From Bacillus_BD sp963765265 (GTDB lineage Bacteria; Bacillota; Bacilli; Bacillales; Cytobacillaceae), in the NCBI GenBank assembly GCA_963765265.1, contig CAVXVN010000005.1, forward strand, positions 558,001 through 622,000: a stretch of 64,000 nt of DNA, in the 5' to 3' direction. Of the stretch, positions 40,248 through 50,275 are shown piece after piece. Every line of letters starts with the position of its first letter. Position 1 is the first letter of the stretch. Under the pieces are notes generated by a model. The model made no database searches. It worked only from the letters and a program-made list of their open reading frames with translations, and was not told the DNA's origin. Position numbers and translations under genes: made by a program.

Positions 40248-40297
40248 AGGCACTCTAGAAGGTGAAAAACTCACCTTCTAGAGTGCCTCTTTGTTTT
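40248..40297 (+). terminator. Strong terminator ending the biosynthetic operon
   Basis: An 18-base-pair perfect stem (AGGCACTCTAGAAGGTGA and its complement) with a five-base loop and a T-rich tail. Confidence 0.9.
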
Positions 40298-40421
40298 ATT
40301 AAGATACCGTGTTAAAAAAGGTTAACTTTTTCCTAGAATGGAAGTTTTGAAATGGAAGAAATCATGGGTTTTACAGGAAGCTACCTAATTGGTAGCCTTT
40401 AAATCTATGATTCTATTTTTA

Positions 40422-41614
40422 TTAAAATAATGAAATGAGTGTACCACCTAATGCACCGATGATTACGATTATCCATGGACGCAGTTTCCAGAACACTAAC
40501 AAGCTAAACAAGATCGAAGCAAAAGCAAAGTCAGCGGGTGTTGAAATAGAACTGGTCCATATTGGATGATAGAAAGAAGCAATTAATATTCCTACCACTG
40601 CAGCATTGACTCCCATTGATGCTCCGTTTATTTTTGGGTTACGGCGTAAAGATAACCAAAAAGGTAAGGTTCCTAAGATAAGGAGGAACGCAGGTAAGAA
40701 AATGGCAATAGTGGCTAATAACCCACCTTGCCAACCTCCTATAACAGTACCAATATAAGCAGCAAAGGTAAATAATGGACCAGGTACCGCTTGTGCAGCA
40801 CCATAACCAGCTAAGAAGGACTCTTCGCTTAACCAGCCAGTAGGGACAAATTCACGTTCTAATAAAGGTAGAACAACATGACCACCACCAAAAACTAAGG
40901 AACCTGATCGATAAAAACTGTCAAACATAGCAATCCAGCTCAAAGAGGTTATTTCTCGCAAAATGGGTAAGAGGATCAGTAAACCAAAAAACAAAGATAA
41001 ACATATAACGGCAAAACGATGAGATATAGGAAAATCTATTTGTGAATCATCGCTTTCAGTATTTTGTTTATAAAGAATGAAACCAATGATGGCAGAAACG
41101 ATAATGACACCAACCTGAGTAATGGCAGTTTGCCACAATAAAGTACCCACCAATGCAAACAAAGCGATTGCTTTTCTCTTTAAATCAGGTGTAAGTTTTT
41201 GTGACATACCTAAAATGGCATGTGCAACAACAGCAACTGCGACTATTTTTAATCCATGTATCCATCCTGCATCCGCTATATCTAACCTCTGAACAATGAG
41301 AGCAAACAGGATGAGTGCAATAACTGAAGGTAGGGTGAATCCAATGAAGGATATGATTCCACCTAGTACTCCTGCTCGCATAACACCAATCCCAATTCCC
41401 ACTTGGCTACTAGCAGGACCTGGTAGGAACTGACATAAAGCAACTAAATCAGCATAGCTTTTTTCATCCATCCATTTCCGTCTTCGAATGTATTCTTCAT
41501 GAAAATAGCCTAGATGTGCTACCGGTCCCCAAAAGATGTAAGACCAAGCCTAGTTGAAACGAACAATATCTCTAATAGAGACTTGAAATTTCTGTTCCTG
41601 TTGTTTGGCTTCAT
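40422..41614 (-). pseudogene. chrA: Chromate transporter ChrA, one frameshift near the N-terminus
   Basis: CHR-family efflux pump of ~397 residues, two homologous halves with about ten hydrophobic segments. The family signature is present twice: LCQFLPGPASSQVG in the first half and GYGAAQAVPGPLFTFA in the second, plus FGGGHVVLPLLE. The first ~30 residues, KSLLEILFVSTRLGLTSFG, are in another frame; one missing G in the TTTTGGGGACC context near 41524 restores GPVAHLGYFHEEYIRRRKWMDEK. Start ATG at 41614 has AAGGAG 6 bases upstream. Monocistronic, opposite in direction to the neighbouring operon. Confidence 0.87.
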
Positions 41615-41835
41615 TCAATTCTCCTTTTTTATTCATTTTCAATAATCAATATATTACAGTAAAACATTATTTTTTCTTAAGTAAAACGAGAATCTTAGCA
41701 TAATCTTTACATTGGACAAGAATTACTTGAATGGATATCTATGGTAGAATTATTGGATAAAATTAGGTGAAAGACATAACTGTGAACATTATGAAAGGTA
41801 CCATCAAATTGCAAAATAGCTATTGGAGGAGAACC

Positions 41836-42294
41836 ATGTTTAAAATATACGAATTAAAAGAAAGAACAGATTTGTTTGATGAGGCAGTTGATTTTGTTTG
41901 GAAGCAATGGGGAAGTCAAGAAAATTATATGTTTTATCGTGATTGTATGAAACATTCTTGTGATAATAATAGTGAATTACCTCGATTTTATATGGCAATC
42001 CAAAATAATTCGATTGTTGGTTCATATGCCTTGTTAACAAACGATTTAATAAGTCGACAGGATTTAACTCCTTGGCTTGCATGTTTATTCGTTGTTCCAG
42101 AATTAAGGGGAAATAAATTGGGATTTATTTTGCTTCAACATGCTATTAAAGAAGCGCATAAAAAAGGGTTTGAAAATCTCTACCTGTGCACAGATTTAGA
42201 AGGATATTATGAAAAATATAGCTGGAGTTATGTGAAGGAAGCTTACGTTTTTAATGGCGAACCAACTAAGGTTTATATGAAATCAACTAATTAA
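41836..42294 (+). CDS. GNAT-family N-acetyltransferase
   Basis: A 152-residue acetyltransferase. The central core reads IVGSYALLTNDL, then ACLFVVPELRGNKLGFILLQ, where PELRGNKLG is the acetyl-CoA pyrophosphate-binding loop, and the C-terminal NLYLCTDLEGYYEKYSW matches the last beta strands. GGAGGAG is 5-11 bases before the ATG at 41836. Acceptor substrate unknown. Single gene between chrA and the ktr leader. Confidence 0.85.
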   Translation: MFKIYELKERTDLFDEAVDFVWKQWGSQENYMFYRDCMKHSCDNNSELPRFYMAIQNNSIVGSYALLTNDLISRQDLTPWLACLFVVPELRGNKLGFILLQHAIKEAHKKGFENLYLCTDLEGYYEKYSWSYVKEAYVFNGEPTKVYMKSTN

Positions 42295-42444
42295 ATTTAA
42301 ATGATTACGTAGAACTATGTTTTCGTGTTATTTTTGATCGATAATAAATAGATATCGTTCATTTAGAAGAAATTTAGGCTATTTAAGGGATTTACAATAA
42401 ATGGTATCAGGCGTAGAATAATCACATTAAAAAACAATTTTATA

Positions 42445-42590
42445 TCGGCCAAATCTCAGGGAATTTGAGAACGGAGGAACCATTATTTAGGGGTTAATTC
42501 TGTCATTACAGAAGGGATGTAGAACTCTTTCGCCATCCTACCCGTCAGCTAACTTCGTCGGCTAAAGCGAAGGAGGTTATAAGACCGCCT
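42445..42590 (+). ncRNA. c-di-AMP riboswitch (ydaO/yuaA type) upstream of ktrB
   Basis: Recognised by GAGAACGGAGGAACC, TTTAGGGGTTAATTC, and the 3' block CCATCCTACCCGTCAGCTAA, then TCGTCGGCTAAAGCG and AAGGAGGTTAT. This class is an OFF switch for potassium importers when c-di-AMP is high, and ktrB-ktrA follow about 210 bases later. A weak terminator-like stem with TAGGTCTTTTTATT lies near 42635-42660. Confidence 0.87.
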
Positions 42591-42803
42591 TAATTCAGAA
42601 ACTTTTTTGTGATGTCTGAAACAAATTAGTAGACTGAACGATTTGTAGGTCTTTTTATTATGTCTTTAAAGTGCAAAGTAGCTCAATGAGTACTTTCAAA
42701 TGTAACTTTACTAAGATAGAGATGGGACAAATATTTAAATGAAATTATGGAGAAAGTAAAAACAAAACGAAATTCCTCTCATCAGGTCAATTAGGAGCTA
42801 ACG

Positions 42804-44141
42804 ATGAAAAAAATGAAAGATTATCTTGATCCACCAAAAATTCTTGTATTAGGTTTTGCAATTGTTATTCTGATTGGTGCATTTTTATTGACTCTTCCCA
42901 TTGCTACCGAAGATGGAAAAGGTCTGTCTTTTTTAAATGCTTTATTTACTTCTACATCTGCAACATGTGTTACAGGGCTTATCGTAGTAGACACTGGTGA
43001 TACCTTTACCATGTTTGGTGAGATCATCATTCTATTGCTCATTCAAATTGGTGGATTAGGATTTATGACATTTGCCAGTTTTTTCTTTTTACTATTAGGA
43101 AAGAAAATATCATTAAAAGAAAGATTGCTTTTGCAAGAATCCTTAAATAATGTGACCCTAGCGGGGATTGTAAAATTAGTAAAAAGAATCCTCATATTCA
43201 CTGCGGTGATTGAAACGGTTGGTGGAATAATTTTATCTATTCGTTTCTCATTCGATATGCCAATAGGAAAAGCCATTTATTATGGTTTCTTCCATGCCAT
43301 ATCAAATTTTAATAATGCTGGGTTTGACATAATGGGAGGATATAGAAGTCTGACCGGCTATGTAGATGATCCAACTGTCGTTCTAACCATATGTGCCTTA
43401 ATCACACTAGGTGGTTTAGGATTTATTGTATGGAACGAACTTTATGAATACCATGAAACCCATCGTTTATCTGTGCATTCAAAGGTGGTATTGTTAATGA
43501 CCGTCATTCTAACAGTAGGGGCAACCATTTTAATCTTACTATTTGAATACGGAAATGACAAAACCATAGAGCCACTTTCAGCATCTGGAAAAGTATTAGG
43601 ATCATTGTATCAAGCGGTTACTCCAAGAACAGCTGGCTCAAACACATTACCAATTGGAGATTTAACACAATCGACTTTATTTCTAACCATTTTTCTCATG
43701 TATATCGGAGCGGGCTCAGGATCTACTGCTGGAGGAATTAAGCTATCGACCTTTGCAGTCATATTGGCAACGGCTAAGGCGCAAATTAAAGGAAAAGAAG
43801 AAGTTGTATTATTTAAACGTCGCATTGTCATGGAAACGATATTAAAGGCATTTACAGTTGCGCTGAGTGGATTTGTCATAGTTGTAATGATTACGATGCT
43901 TCTTACCATTACAGAAAATGGTCATGATTTTCTCATGTACTTGTTTGAAGCTGCATCAGCGTTTGGTACTGTTGGTTTATCAATGGGATTGACTCCAGAG
44001 CTGTCGAATATCGGTCGTCTATTAATTATATTTACGATGTTTGCGGGAAGATTAGGTCCTTTAACCATTGCATTTGCCATTTCAAAAAGGCGGAAACCAG
44101 ATTCTTTCCGACATCCAAAAGGAAATATCATGATCGGTTAA
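42804..44141 (+). CDS. ktrB: Ktr potassium transporter, membrane subunit KtrB
   Basis: TrkH/KtrB-type K+ channel-like protein, 445 residues, with four M1-P-M2 repeats. The selectivity-filter loops are visible: SATCVTGLIVV, SNFNNAGFD, TPRTAGSNT and AFGTVGLSMG. The gate loop segment YIGAGSGSTAGGIK follows repeat 3. TTAGGAG precedes the ATG. The regulatory subunit ktrA follows after 43 bases, and the pair is controlled by the upstream c-di-AMP riboswitch. Confidence 0.95.
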   Translation: MKKMKDYLDPPKILVLGFAIVILIGAFLLTLPIATEDGKGLSFLNALFTSTSATCVTGLIVVDTGDTFTMFGEIIILLLIQIGGLGFMTFASFFFLLLGKKISLKERLLLQESLNNVTLAGIVKLVKRILIFTAVIETVGGIILSIRFSFDMPIGKAIYYGFFHAISNFNNAGFDIMGGYRSLTGYVDDPTVVLTICALITLGGLGFIVWNELYEYHETHRLSVHSKVVLLMTVILTVGATILILLFEYGNDKTIEPLSASGKVLGSLYQAVTPRTAGSNTLPIGDLTQSTLFLTIFLMYIGAGSGSTAGGIKLSTFAVILATAKAQIKGKEEVVLFKRRIVMETILKAFTVALSGFVIVVMITMLLTITENGHDFLMYLFEAASAFGTVGLSMGLTPELSNIGRLLIIFTMFAGRLGPLTIAFAISKRRKPDSFRHPKGNIMIG

Positions 44142-44184
44142 GTAGAAATGCTATTTTATCTTTTAATAATTGGGAGTGTAGGGA

Positions 44185-44838
44185 ATGTCTAAACAACAAT
44201 ATGCTGTTATTGGTTTGGGGAGATTTGGAATCAGTGTTGCTAGAAGATTACATGAAGCCGGTCAAGAAGTTCTGGGAATTGATGTGAATGAAGAACGAAT
44301 TGATGATGCTGAATTGTATGTGACACATGCCGTTATTGCAGATTCAACAGATGAAAAGGCATTATCTGCAATTGGAATTCGCAACTTTGATTGTGTCATT
44401 GTAGCAATTGGAAATGATATACAATCTAGCATTTTAACGGTTATGATTTTAAAGGACCTTGGAGTAAAAAAAGTGATTGCTAAAGCTCTAGGTAAGCTTC
44501 ATGGCAAAGTATTAGACAGAATAGGAGCAGATTGGATTGTTTATCCTGAAAGAGATATGGGAGAACGTGTGGCAAATCAGCTCCTATCGCCGAATATGTT
44601 AAACTACATTGAACTATCTAAAGAATATAATATAGAAGAAATCATGATTCCTGAAAGAATGGCTGAAAAAAGTTTGAAGGAGCTAAATATTCGAGCCAAA
44701 TATAATGTGAGTGCTATTGCTGTCTTTAGAGATGGGAATATCATTATTTCTCCTTCCCCAGATGAACTTATTCATAAAGGTGATCTATTAGTGATGATTG
44801 GAAATAGAGAGGATCTAGCTGAATTTGCAAATTTATAA
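44185..44838 (+). CDS. ktrA: Ktr potassium transporter, regulatory RCK subunit KtrA
   Basis: Cytoplasmic gating ring protein of 217 residues. RCK-N Rossmann domain with nucleotide-binding GLGRFGISVAR and the acidic IDVNEERID, then RCK-C (c-di-AMP-binding in this family) from about residue 135: IEEIMIPERMAEKSL, VSAIAVFRDGN and HKGDLLVMIG. GGGAGTGTAGGGA lies before the ATG. Confidence 0.95.
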   Translation: MSKQQYAVIGLGRFGISVARRLHEAGQEVLGIDVNEERIDDAELYVTHAVIADSTDEKALSAIGIRNFDCVIVAIGNDIQSSILTVMILKDLGVKKVIAKALGKLHGKVLDRIGADWIVYPERDMGERVANQLLSPNMLNYIELSKEYNIEEIMIPERMAEKSLKELNIRAKYNVSAIAVFRDGNIIISPSPDELIHKGDLLVMIGNREDLAEFANL

Positions 44839-44856
44839 TAATAGGATATGAATTCA

Positions 44857-44923
44857 ATAAACTCTTTGTAATGAGTATCGATCAGATAGTTTGATCAGCT
44901 GAATCGATGCTCAGAGAGTTTAT
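44857..44923 (+). terminator. Long hairpin after ktrA
   Basis: Outer arms ATAAACTCT / AGAGTTTAT with an inner arm GAGTATCGAT / ATCGATGCTC. The tail is TAATAT rather than a T-run, so termination is likely but not certain. Confidence 0.5.
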
Positions 44924-45009
44924 AATATCAGAAACTTAGAAACACAAAAACTGTAAAAAGGATGAATATATGATAAAATAATTGAAAATTCAAAATTCAC
45001 GGGAGTGTT

Positions 45010-45354
45010 ATGATGATAAATTATGACGGACGAAAGTTTGTATCAATTGAAAATACAGCCAATGGAGAAGTTTCTTCAAAAACGACTTTTGAATATCAAC
45101 AAGAAGGGCATATCCTCTTTGCAACATACCGCGGAGGAGATATTGTAAAAGGAACCATAATTGGCATCGTAAAGGAAAATGGTTGTCTGAAGTTTAGATA
45201 TAATCATGTAAACATAAAAAATGAAATAAGAGGTGGTCAATGTTACTCCATTCCTGAAATTTTAACAGATGGTCGAATTCGACTTCATGAAAACTGGAAA
45301 TGGTTAGATAGTGATCAAAGTGAAGGGGAGTCCATTATTGAAGAAATAAGATAA
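45010..45354 (+). CDS. Small beta-rich protein of unknown function
   Basis: A 114-residue soluble protein with strand-rich sequence: INYDGRKFVSIENTANGEV, TFEYQQEGHILFATYRGGDI, KGTIIGIVKENGCLKFRYNH, then HENWKWLDSDQSEGESII. Homologues in Bacilli are often labelled n-acetylglutamate synthase, but no GNAT acetyl-CoA site is visible, so that name is not supported. GGGAG lies upstream of the ATG. Single gene. Confidence 0.7.
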   Translation: MMINYDGRKFVSIENTANGEVSSKTTFEYQQEGHILFATYRGGDIVKGTIIGIVKENGCLKFRYNHVNIKNEIRGGQCYSIPEILTDGRIRLHENWKWLDSDQSEGESIIEEIR

Positions 45355-45644
45355 CCTTTACAGATCTTAAAAAGATTCATTAATAAAACCAAGAAAATGA
45401 AATTTTTAGTTATTTAACAATTCGATACAAATTTAGACAGATATCTTCTTTTTACTTTTTGCCTTCAAAAGCCTTCATATGAAGCATCAATTTGTTTTTC
45501 TTAGAAGTTCTTCTCTATTGGTTTTGTATAATAAAGTCGATAAATGCAAAATGATTTTAGAAGGGAATTAGCATATTTTATAGAAGTCATTATTTGTTGA
45601 ACTTAGTTACAAAAACTAGTTAATTAAGGAGGATGATGATTGAT

Positions 45645-46157
45645 ATGTTGAATGATATGTTCAAATGGATGCCGTATAAAGAGCAAGAAATGTATGAAAG
45701 AAAGCTTATAAAGGTTATGAAACGTTTAAAAATTGAAGAATACCATTTCAATTGGGATCGCAGCAGTTGTTTTATTGAATTTCAATATGAAGAAAACTTA
45801 TACAAGTTAGAACACACCGTTCAAAAAGCAAAAGAAAAAGGGGTTATTGTGTTAAGGAATGGATTGGATTGTTTGAGTGAGTTAGTCCTATCACTTGAAG
45901 ATCTGTGTCAAATCATTGAAAGAGGAACCTATCATCTCGATACTTGGTTATCTGGAATGAAAAAGATGCAATTGGAAGAAGACACTCCTGAATATCTAGA
46001 AGAAGTTCATATAAGGTATAAGTCATCAGGGAAACAAAAACAATCCGAAAATAAATTGAATGATGACTATAATCATATTGTTCCTGAATTCACTCAAGAG
46101 GCTTTTAACCGAAACCAGATGATCAGACGAGCTCAAAGTAAAGAGAGACTCATTTAA
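45645..46157 (+). CDS. Conserved-looking protein of unknown function
   Basis: A ~170-residue soluble, charged protein I do not recognise. It starts MLNDMFKWMPYKEQEMYERK and has two helix-strand units (YHFNWDRSSCFIEFQYEENLY, KAKEKGVIVLRNGLDCLSEL). AAGGAGG at 45626 abuts the ATGs at 45633 and 45636, so the ATG at 45645 is the better start. Codon use and base composition look normal for the window. The 280 bases before it show no other feature. Confidence 0.6.
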   Translation: MLNDMFKWMPYKEQEMYERKLIKVMKRLKIEEYHFNWDRSSCFIEFQYEENLYKLEHTVQKAKEKGVIVLRNGLDCLSELVLSLEDLCQIIERGTYHLDTWLSGMKKMQLEEDTPEYLEEVHIRYKSSGKQKQSENKLNDDYNHIVPEFTQEAFNRNQMIRRAQSKERLI

Positions 46158-46419
46158 AGATTGATTGGTTATTTCGCTTCAATAATATCATTCACGTTCC
46201 TTTGTCACTGATAATTAAAGAATAGGTGACGCCTCATACTATATAATCCAAAGCATTTTATCCAAATATAATATCAACAACGTAGAATGGAAATTCTGCA
46301 ATTTCAAATATCGCTCCTTCATTATTCCTCGATATCCTCTTCCGATTGGGTAATGAGTACGACTTTATTAATATAATTAGCAGCGTCAAACCCTTTGTAA
46401 AGACGGATTTGACGCTCAT

Positions 46420-46563
46420 TTTATTTTCATTTTGTAAAAACTGTGCAACCATCCCAGTTACATCAGGATTATTATATAGTGGTGGATAGCCTGTTGTACA
46501 AGTGAGTTCACATTTAAACCCATTTCCTCTTCTATTCTGTGGGAATTTACGCAGTTCTACCAT
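46420..46563 (-). pseudogene. Fragment of an M20-family amidohydrolase/peptidase
   Basis: About 48 residues in which CELTCTTGYPPLYNNPDVTG matches the conserved late segment of M20D amidohydrolases (usually YxxGYPALxNxPxxT). Sequence on both sides does not continue the family. It is followed by unrelated hydrophobic sequence in the same frame. A decayed fragment. Confidence 0.45.
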
Positions 46564-47089
46564 CAGGTAAACCGAAGAGTGTAAGCGAGAGAATATATAA
46601 TTATATTGTTACAACAATTATTACCAAGACGTTCAATTAAATTTTAGATAGTTTGGCTATAGAGTTTGATCATACATGTGATATAATTTACACACACGTT
46701 TAGTTTGTGTTAATCAATGATTAAGGTACATAACAGAAGTGTTTGTGAAAACTATTAAAAAGGTACAAATTCTTGAAATCAAAGCAGTTGTAGAAACACC
46801 TCCTATGTCTGCTTAAGAGGATTTTTCCTACTATCTGAAAGCGATTGCAAGGAATGTGTTTTATGTGGAGCAAAGCCTGCAAGTGGAGAATTTTATCCCC
46901 ACATCATCCGAAAATTGATATTAATGAAGATCATCTGCTAATAGCAGCAAAAGCTAAGGGATTACATTATTGATATGAATATTTTGTAAGCAAATAGTTT
47001 GGTAATAATGTATTTTTCATTTTCAGCTAAATAATTAGGTGGATTGTTTACTAAAAATGTAAATACCATATGAAAGGAAGGAACATACA
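46564..47089. other. Intergenic region with degraded coding remnants
   Basis: More than 500 bases without an intact gene. A GTG-started 27-codon frame near 46740 (KTIKKVQILEIKAVVE) and, further on, a frame reading KECVLCGAKPASGEFYP suggest a decayed iron-sulfur or metal-binding protein, but I cannot name it. A TATAAT-like ATATAATT lies near 46682. The ribosome binding site of sdaAA is at the end. Confidence 0.4.
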
Positions 47090-47968
47090 ATGTCTTTTAC
47101 TAATTTAAAAGAACTAATTGAACTTGCGGAGAAAGAAGAAACAACTATAGCCGAAGTAATGATAAAAGTTGAAATAGAACAGGGGGGTCACTCTAGAAGT
47201 AGTATACTTGATAAAATGACTGAGCAATTAGAGGTAATGATTGATTCTGTACGTAAAGGAACAGAGAGTCCTGTTATGTCCCGAACTGGTTTAACGGGTG
47301 GAGATGGCAACCGCGTTTATGAATATGCACAAAGTGGGAATTCTTTTGTTAATCCCCAAACGCTGCTTGTATTGAGTTACGCACTAAGTGTATCGGAGGT
47401 CAATGCTGCAATGGGTCGAATTGTTGCTACACCAACTGCTGGCTCGGCTGGGATTTTACCTGCCGTTCTCGTTCATGCGCTAGATAGCGGCAAATATACA
47501 AAAGAGCAAGTTGCAATTGCTATGTTCACTGCTTCAGCACTGGGTTTGGTGATTGCGAATAAAGCTTCCATTTCTGGAGCTGCTGGGGGTTGCCAAGCTG
47601 AAATAGGTTCTGCAACAGCAATGGCAGCAGGTACACTTGTTGAACTTGCTGGTGGAACACCCGTTCAGGTAGGAAATGCAGTAGGGATTGCTTTGAAAAA
47701 CTCTTTAGGGTTAGTTTGTGATCCTGTTGCTGGACTAGTTGAAATTCCTTGTATCGTTAGAAATGGATTACATGCGATTACAGCCCAAGCAGCAGCGGAT
47801 ATGGCTCTAGCAGGAGTACGTAGTGTGATCCCACCTGATGAAGTGATTGTTGTCATGCATGAAGTAGGACAAAATATGCCTGAGTCTTTAAGAGAAACGG
47901 GAATTGGTGGGCTTGCAGGAACTCCTACTGGTAAAAAATTAAGAGAACAGGTTTTTAATAAAAAATAG
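47090..47968 (+). CDS. sdaAA: L-serine dehydratase, alpha subunit
   Basis: Iron-sulfur L-serine deaminase catalytic subunit of 292 residues; converts L-serine to pyruvate and ammonia. The three cluster cysteines are in GAAGGCQAEIG, LVCDPVAG and IPCIVRN. The ATPTAGSAGILPA segment and the C-terminal GIGGLAGTPTGKKL are typical. AAGGAAGGA precedes the ATG. It is followed after 15 bases by sdaAB; in B. subtilis the order of the two is the reverse. Confidence 0.95.
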   Translation: MSFTNLKELIELAEKEETTIAEVMIKVEIEQGGHSRSSILDKMTEQLEVMIDSVRKGTESPVMSRTGLTGGDGNRVYEYAQSGNSFVNPQTLLVLSYALSVSEVNAAMGRIVATPTAGSAGILPAVLVHALDSGKYTKEQVAIAMFTASALGLVIANKASISGAAGGCQAEIGSATAMAAGTLVELAGGTPVQVGNAVGIALKNSLGLVCDPVAGLVEIPCIVRNGLHAITAQAAADMALAGVRSVIPPDEVIVVMHEVGQNMPESLRETGIGGLAGTPTGKKLREQVFNKK

Positions 47969-47983
47969 GAGGTCGTCTACCAT

Positions 47984-48652
47984 ATGAAATATCAAAGTGC
48001 ATTTGAAATAATTGGTCCTATCATGGTGGGACCTTCTAGTTCTCATACTGCAGGTGCCGTTCGGATTGGAAATATTGCACATCAATTATTAAACGAAGAT
48101 CCAGTTCAAGTGACGTTTTCTCTTATGGGTTCTTTTGCAGAAACGTATGAAGGTCATGGCACCGATTTGGCTTTATTAGCAGGTGTATTAGGGCTATCTA
48201 CAAGCGATGAGAGAATTCCAATTGCTAAACAGTTAGCTGAAGAAAGCCAATTAGAATATAATTTCACAAAAAAAAACTTAGGCGATTTCCATCCAAATAC
48301 TGTTTTAGTCGAACTAAAAGGGAAGACAAAAGAAGTTAAGCTATTGGGAAGCTCGATCGGTGGAGGAAAAGTGGAAATTCAAGAACTTGATGATTTTCCA
48401 TTAAAGTTTTCGGGTGAAAAACCGACTTTATTCTTTAACCATACGGATCAAAAGGGAGTTATTGCTGCTATATCTTCTACTCTTCATCAACATGGATATA
48501 ATATCGCACGACTTGCTCTTGAACGATATAAAAAGAATGGTCCTGCTATTGCGATTTGTGAAGTTGACGATATAGTTGAATCAGACCTATTACCTCTACT
48601 AAAAAGGGCAATTCCAATAATTGATGAAATTCGACTAGTACAAACAAAATAG
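47984..48652 (+). CDS. sdaAB: L-serine dehydratase, beta subunit
   Basis: A 222-residue partner subunit with the serine-binding motif GPSSSHTAGAVRIG at the N-terminus (near residues 16-29) and a C-terminal ACT domain (TLFFNHTDQKGVIAAISSTL). AGGAGG precedes the ATG. Confidence 0.95.
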   Translation: MKYQSAFEIIGPIMVGPSSSHTAGAVRIGNIAHQLLNEDPVQVTFSLMGSFAETYEGHGTDLALLAGVLGLSTSDERIPIAKQLAEESQLEYNFTKKNLGDFHPNTVLVELKGKTKEVKLLGSSIGGGKVEIQELDDFPLKFSGEKPTLFFNHTDQKGVIAAISSTLHQHGYNIARLALERYKKNGPAIAICEVDDIVESDLLPLLKRAIPIIDEIRLVQTK

Positions 48653-48758
48653 AAGTTAGAAGTTCTATTTCAAAAAGTTCTTGCTAGAAGGGACTGTAAT
48701 ACAATACTTTGAACCAAAAAAGGAATTAAAAATAATAATATTGAAGTTCAGATACAGT

Positions 48759-48797
48759 AAAAAACAGCATTGGTTATCAACCTAATGCTGTTTTTTA
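48759..48797 (+). terminator. Rho-independent terminator after sdaAB
   Basis: AACAGCATTGGTT, loop ATC, AACCTAATGCTGTTTTTT; an A-run on the left arm makes it usable from both sides, also closing the minus-strand fda gene. Confidence 0.85.
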
Positions 48798-48890
48798 ATT
48801 TCATTTATATTAAAGTTTTTATATGAAGAAAAAGAGCGATACATATTCTGAGCAGGCTGAAAGACTAACTCCAATATCTTCGGTTATCCA

Positions 48891-49781
48891 TTATTTGTTG
48901 GAAGCTTCAGCAATGCTCTTTATTGATTTGACAAGCATTTCGTTGAATTCATCGTCTGTTTGATTAGCAGATAATCCCTCTGTTAGGGCACGTGAAAAAC
49001 TCGCTATGACTCCATGATTATGTGCCAGTATATCATTGGCTTCTGCTTGTAAGTAACCGCCTGATAGCGCAACAACACGTAAAACATGTGGATTTTCAAC
49101 TAAATCGCTATAGAAATTAACTTCCGACGGTAAAGAGAGTTTAAGCATGACTTTCACGTCGTTGCTAAGGTTAGATAATTGATTAAGAATTTCCTCTTTT
49201 AATAATCCTTCTGCCTCAGCTTTATCGGCGCTGTGAATATCCACTTCAGGTTCGATAATCGGTATGAGTCCCTTCGCTAAGATTTGGTTTGCAATCTCAA
49301 ACTGTTGCTGAACAACTTTCTTAATACCAACAGGATTGGCTTCTTTAATATATGAGCGCATTTTTGTCCCGAAGATGTTGAGTTGAATTGCCCGATCGAG
49401 AAGTTCATCCAAACCATTAATGGGCTTCATGACCTGAACCCCATCCTCAAGTGATGCAAGGCCTTTATCAACTTTTAGAAAAGGTACAATTCCTTTCTTC
49501 TCCCATAGAAAATCAGCTGTATGTACCCCATCAATAAAACGATCCATCGTGTTTTCAAATAAGATTGCACCCAAAACATACTGAGAATCAAATGCGGGAC
49601 TTTTGATAATGCGCTTCCTCATCTCGTGTACTAATGTGAACATCTCTTCATCATTGGAATAGCGATTTTCACTTATACCATATGACGCCAGTGCCTTGGG
49701 AGTGCTTCCTCCACTTTGGTCCAAAGCTGCAATAAAACCTTTTCCAGTTTGAATTCGTTCAAATTGCTTGTTATTCATCAT
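48891..49781 (-). CDS. fda: Fructose-bisphosphate aldolase, class I
   Basis: Class I FBA of the bacterial Fda type, 296 residues; interconverts fructose-1,6-bisphosphate with the two triose phosphates. Conserved blocks: GFIAALDQSGGSTPKAL near residue 15, GAILFENTMDR, FLKVDKGL with the Lys segment, IPIIEPEVDI, and MLKLSLPS with the Schiff-base lysine region near residue 210. GGGAG precedes the tandem ATGs. Single gene, convergent with sdaAB. Confidence 0.92.
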   Translation of the reverse strand: MMNNKQFERIQTGKGFIAALDQSGGSTPKALASYGISENRYSNDEEMFTLVHEMRKRIIKSPAFDSQYVLGAILFENTMDRFIDGVHTADFLWEKKGIVPFLKVDKGLASLEDGVQVMKPINGLDELLDRAIQLNIFGTKMRSYIKEANPVGIKKVVQQQFEIANQILAKGLIPIIEPEVDIHSADKAEAEGLLKEEILNQLSNLSNDVKVMLKLSLPSEVNFYSDLVENPHVLRVVALSGGYLQAEANDILAHNHGVIASFSRALTEGLSANQTDDEFNEMLVKSIKSIAEASNK

Positions 49782-50002
49782 TGGTTCTCCCTTCTAGAAA
49801 TGAAATTATGTACTTATTTTTAATAATACATGTAACTTGAAATAAATGCCAGACTGTAGGAAAGCAAAACTAGATCCTATCTATTTTACTTTGATTTTAT
49901 TGTTATTTTTTGTTCTTCTGTATCCATAGTTAACTAAAGATGCAATTTTGCGCAGGGTAAAAACTTTGGGTGAAAAAAACATCATAACTTTTAAAAAACA
50001 AA

Positions 50003-50044
50003 AAAGCCACAAATCCTTATATATCAAGGTTGGCAGCTTCTTTA
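50003..50044 (-). terminator. Terminator after the tRNA-Val gene
   Basis: On the minus strand, GAAGCTGCCAACCTT pairs with AAGGATTTGTGGCTTT and is followed by T residues, directly downstream of the tRNA. Confidence 0.75.
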
Positions 50045-50050
50045 AAAGTA

Positions 50051-50123
50051 TGATCCCGACTGGGCTCGAACCAGCGACCTCCACCCTGTCAAGGTGGCGC
50101 TCTCCCAGCTGAGCTACGGAATC
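50051..50123 (-). tRNA. tRNA-Val (anticodon GAC)
   Basis: Read on the minus strand: acceptor GATTCCG / CGGGATC, D-arm with GCTCAGCTGGGAGAGC, anticodon stem CCACC / GGTGG with loop TTGACAG (anticodon GAC), and T-arm CTGGTTCGAGCCCAG. Length 73 without CCA, which is not encoded. Lone gene, not in a tRNA cluster. Confidence 0.93.
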
Positions 50124-50275
50124 GAATGGATCAATAATCCTTACTGGTGAGTGACATCTATAATTTTAATTTAGATTCTGATATTTGTCAATTTCAAAAA
50201 ACTAAAATTCCATAATAAAAACGAACTTTGACCATCATGATAGGATGGTCAAAGTTCGTTTGAACGCAGGCTGAA

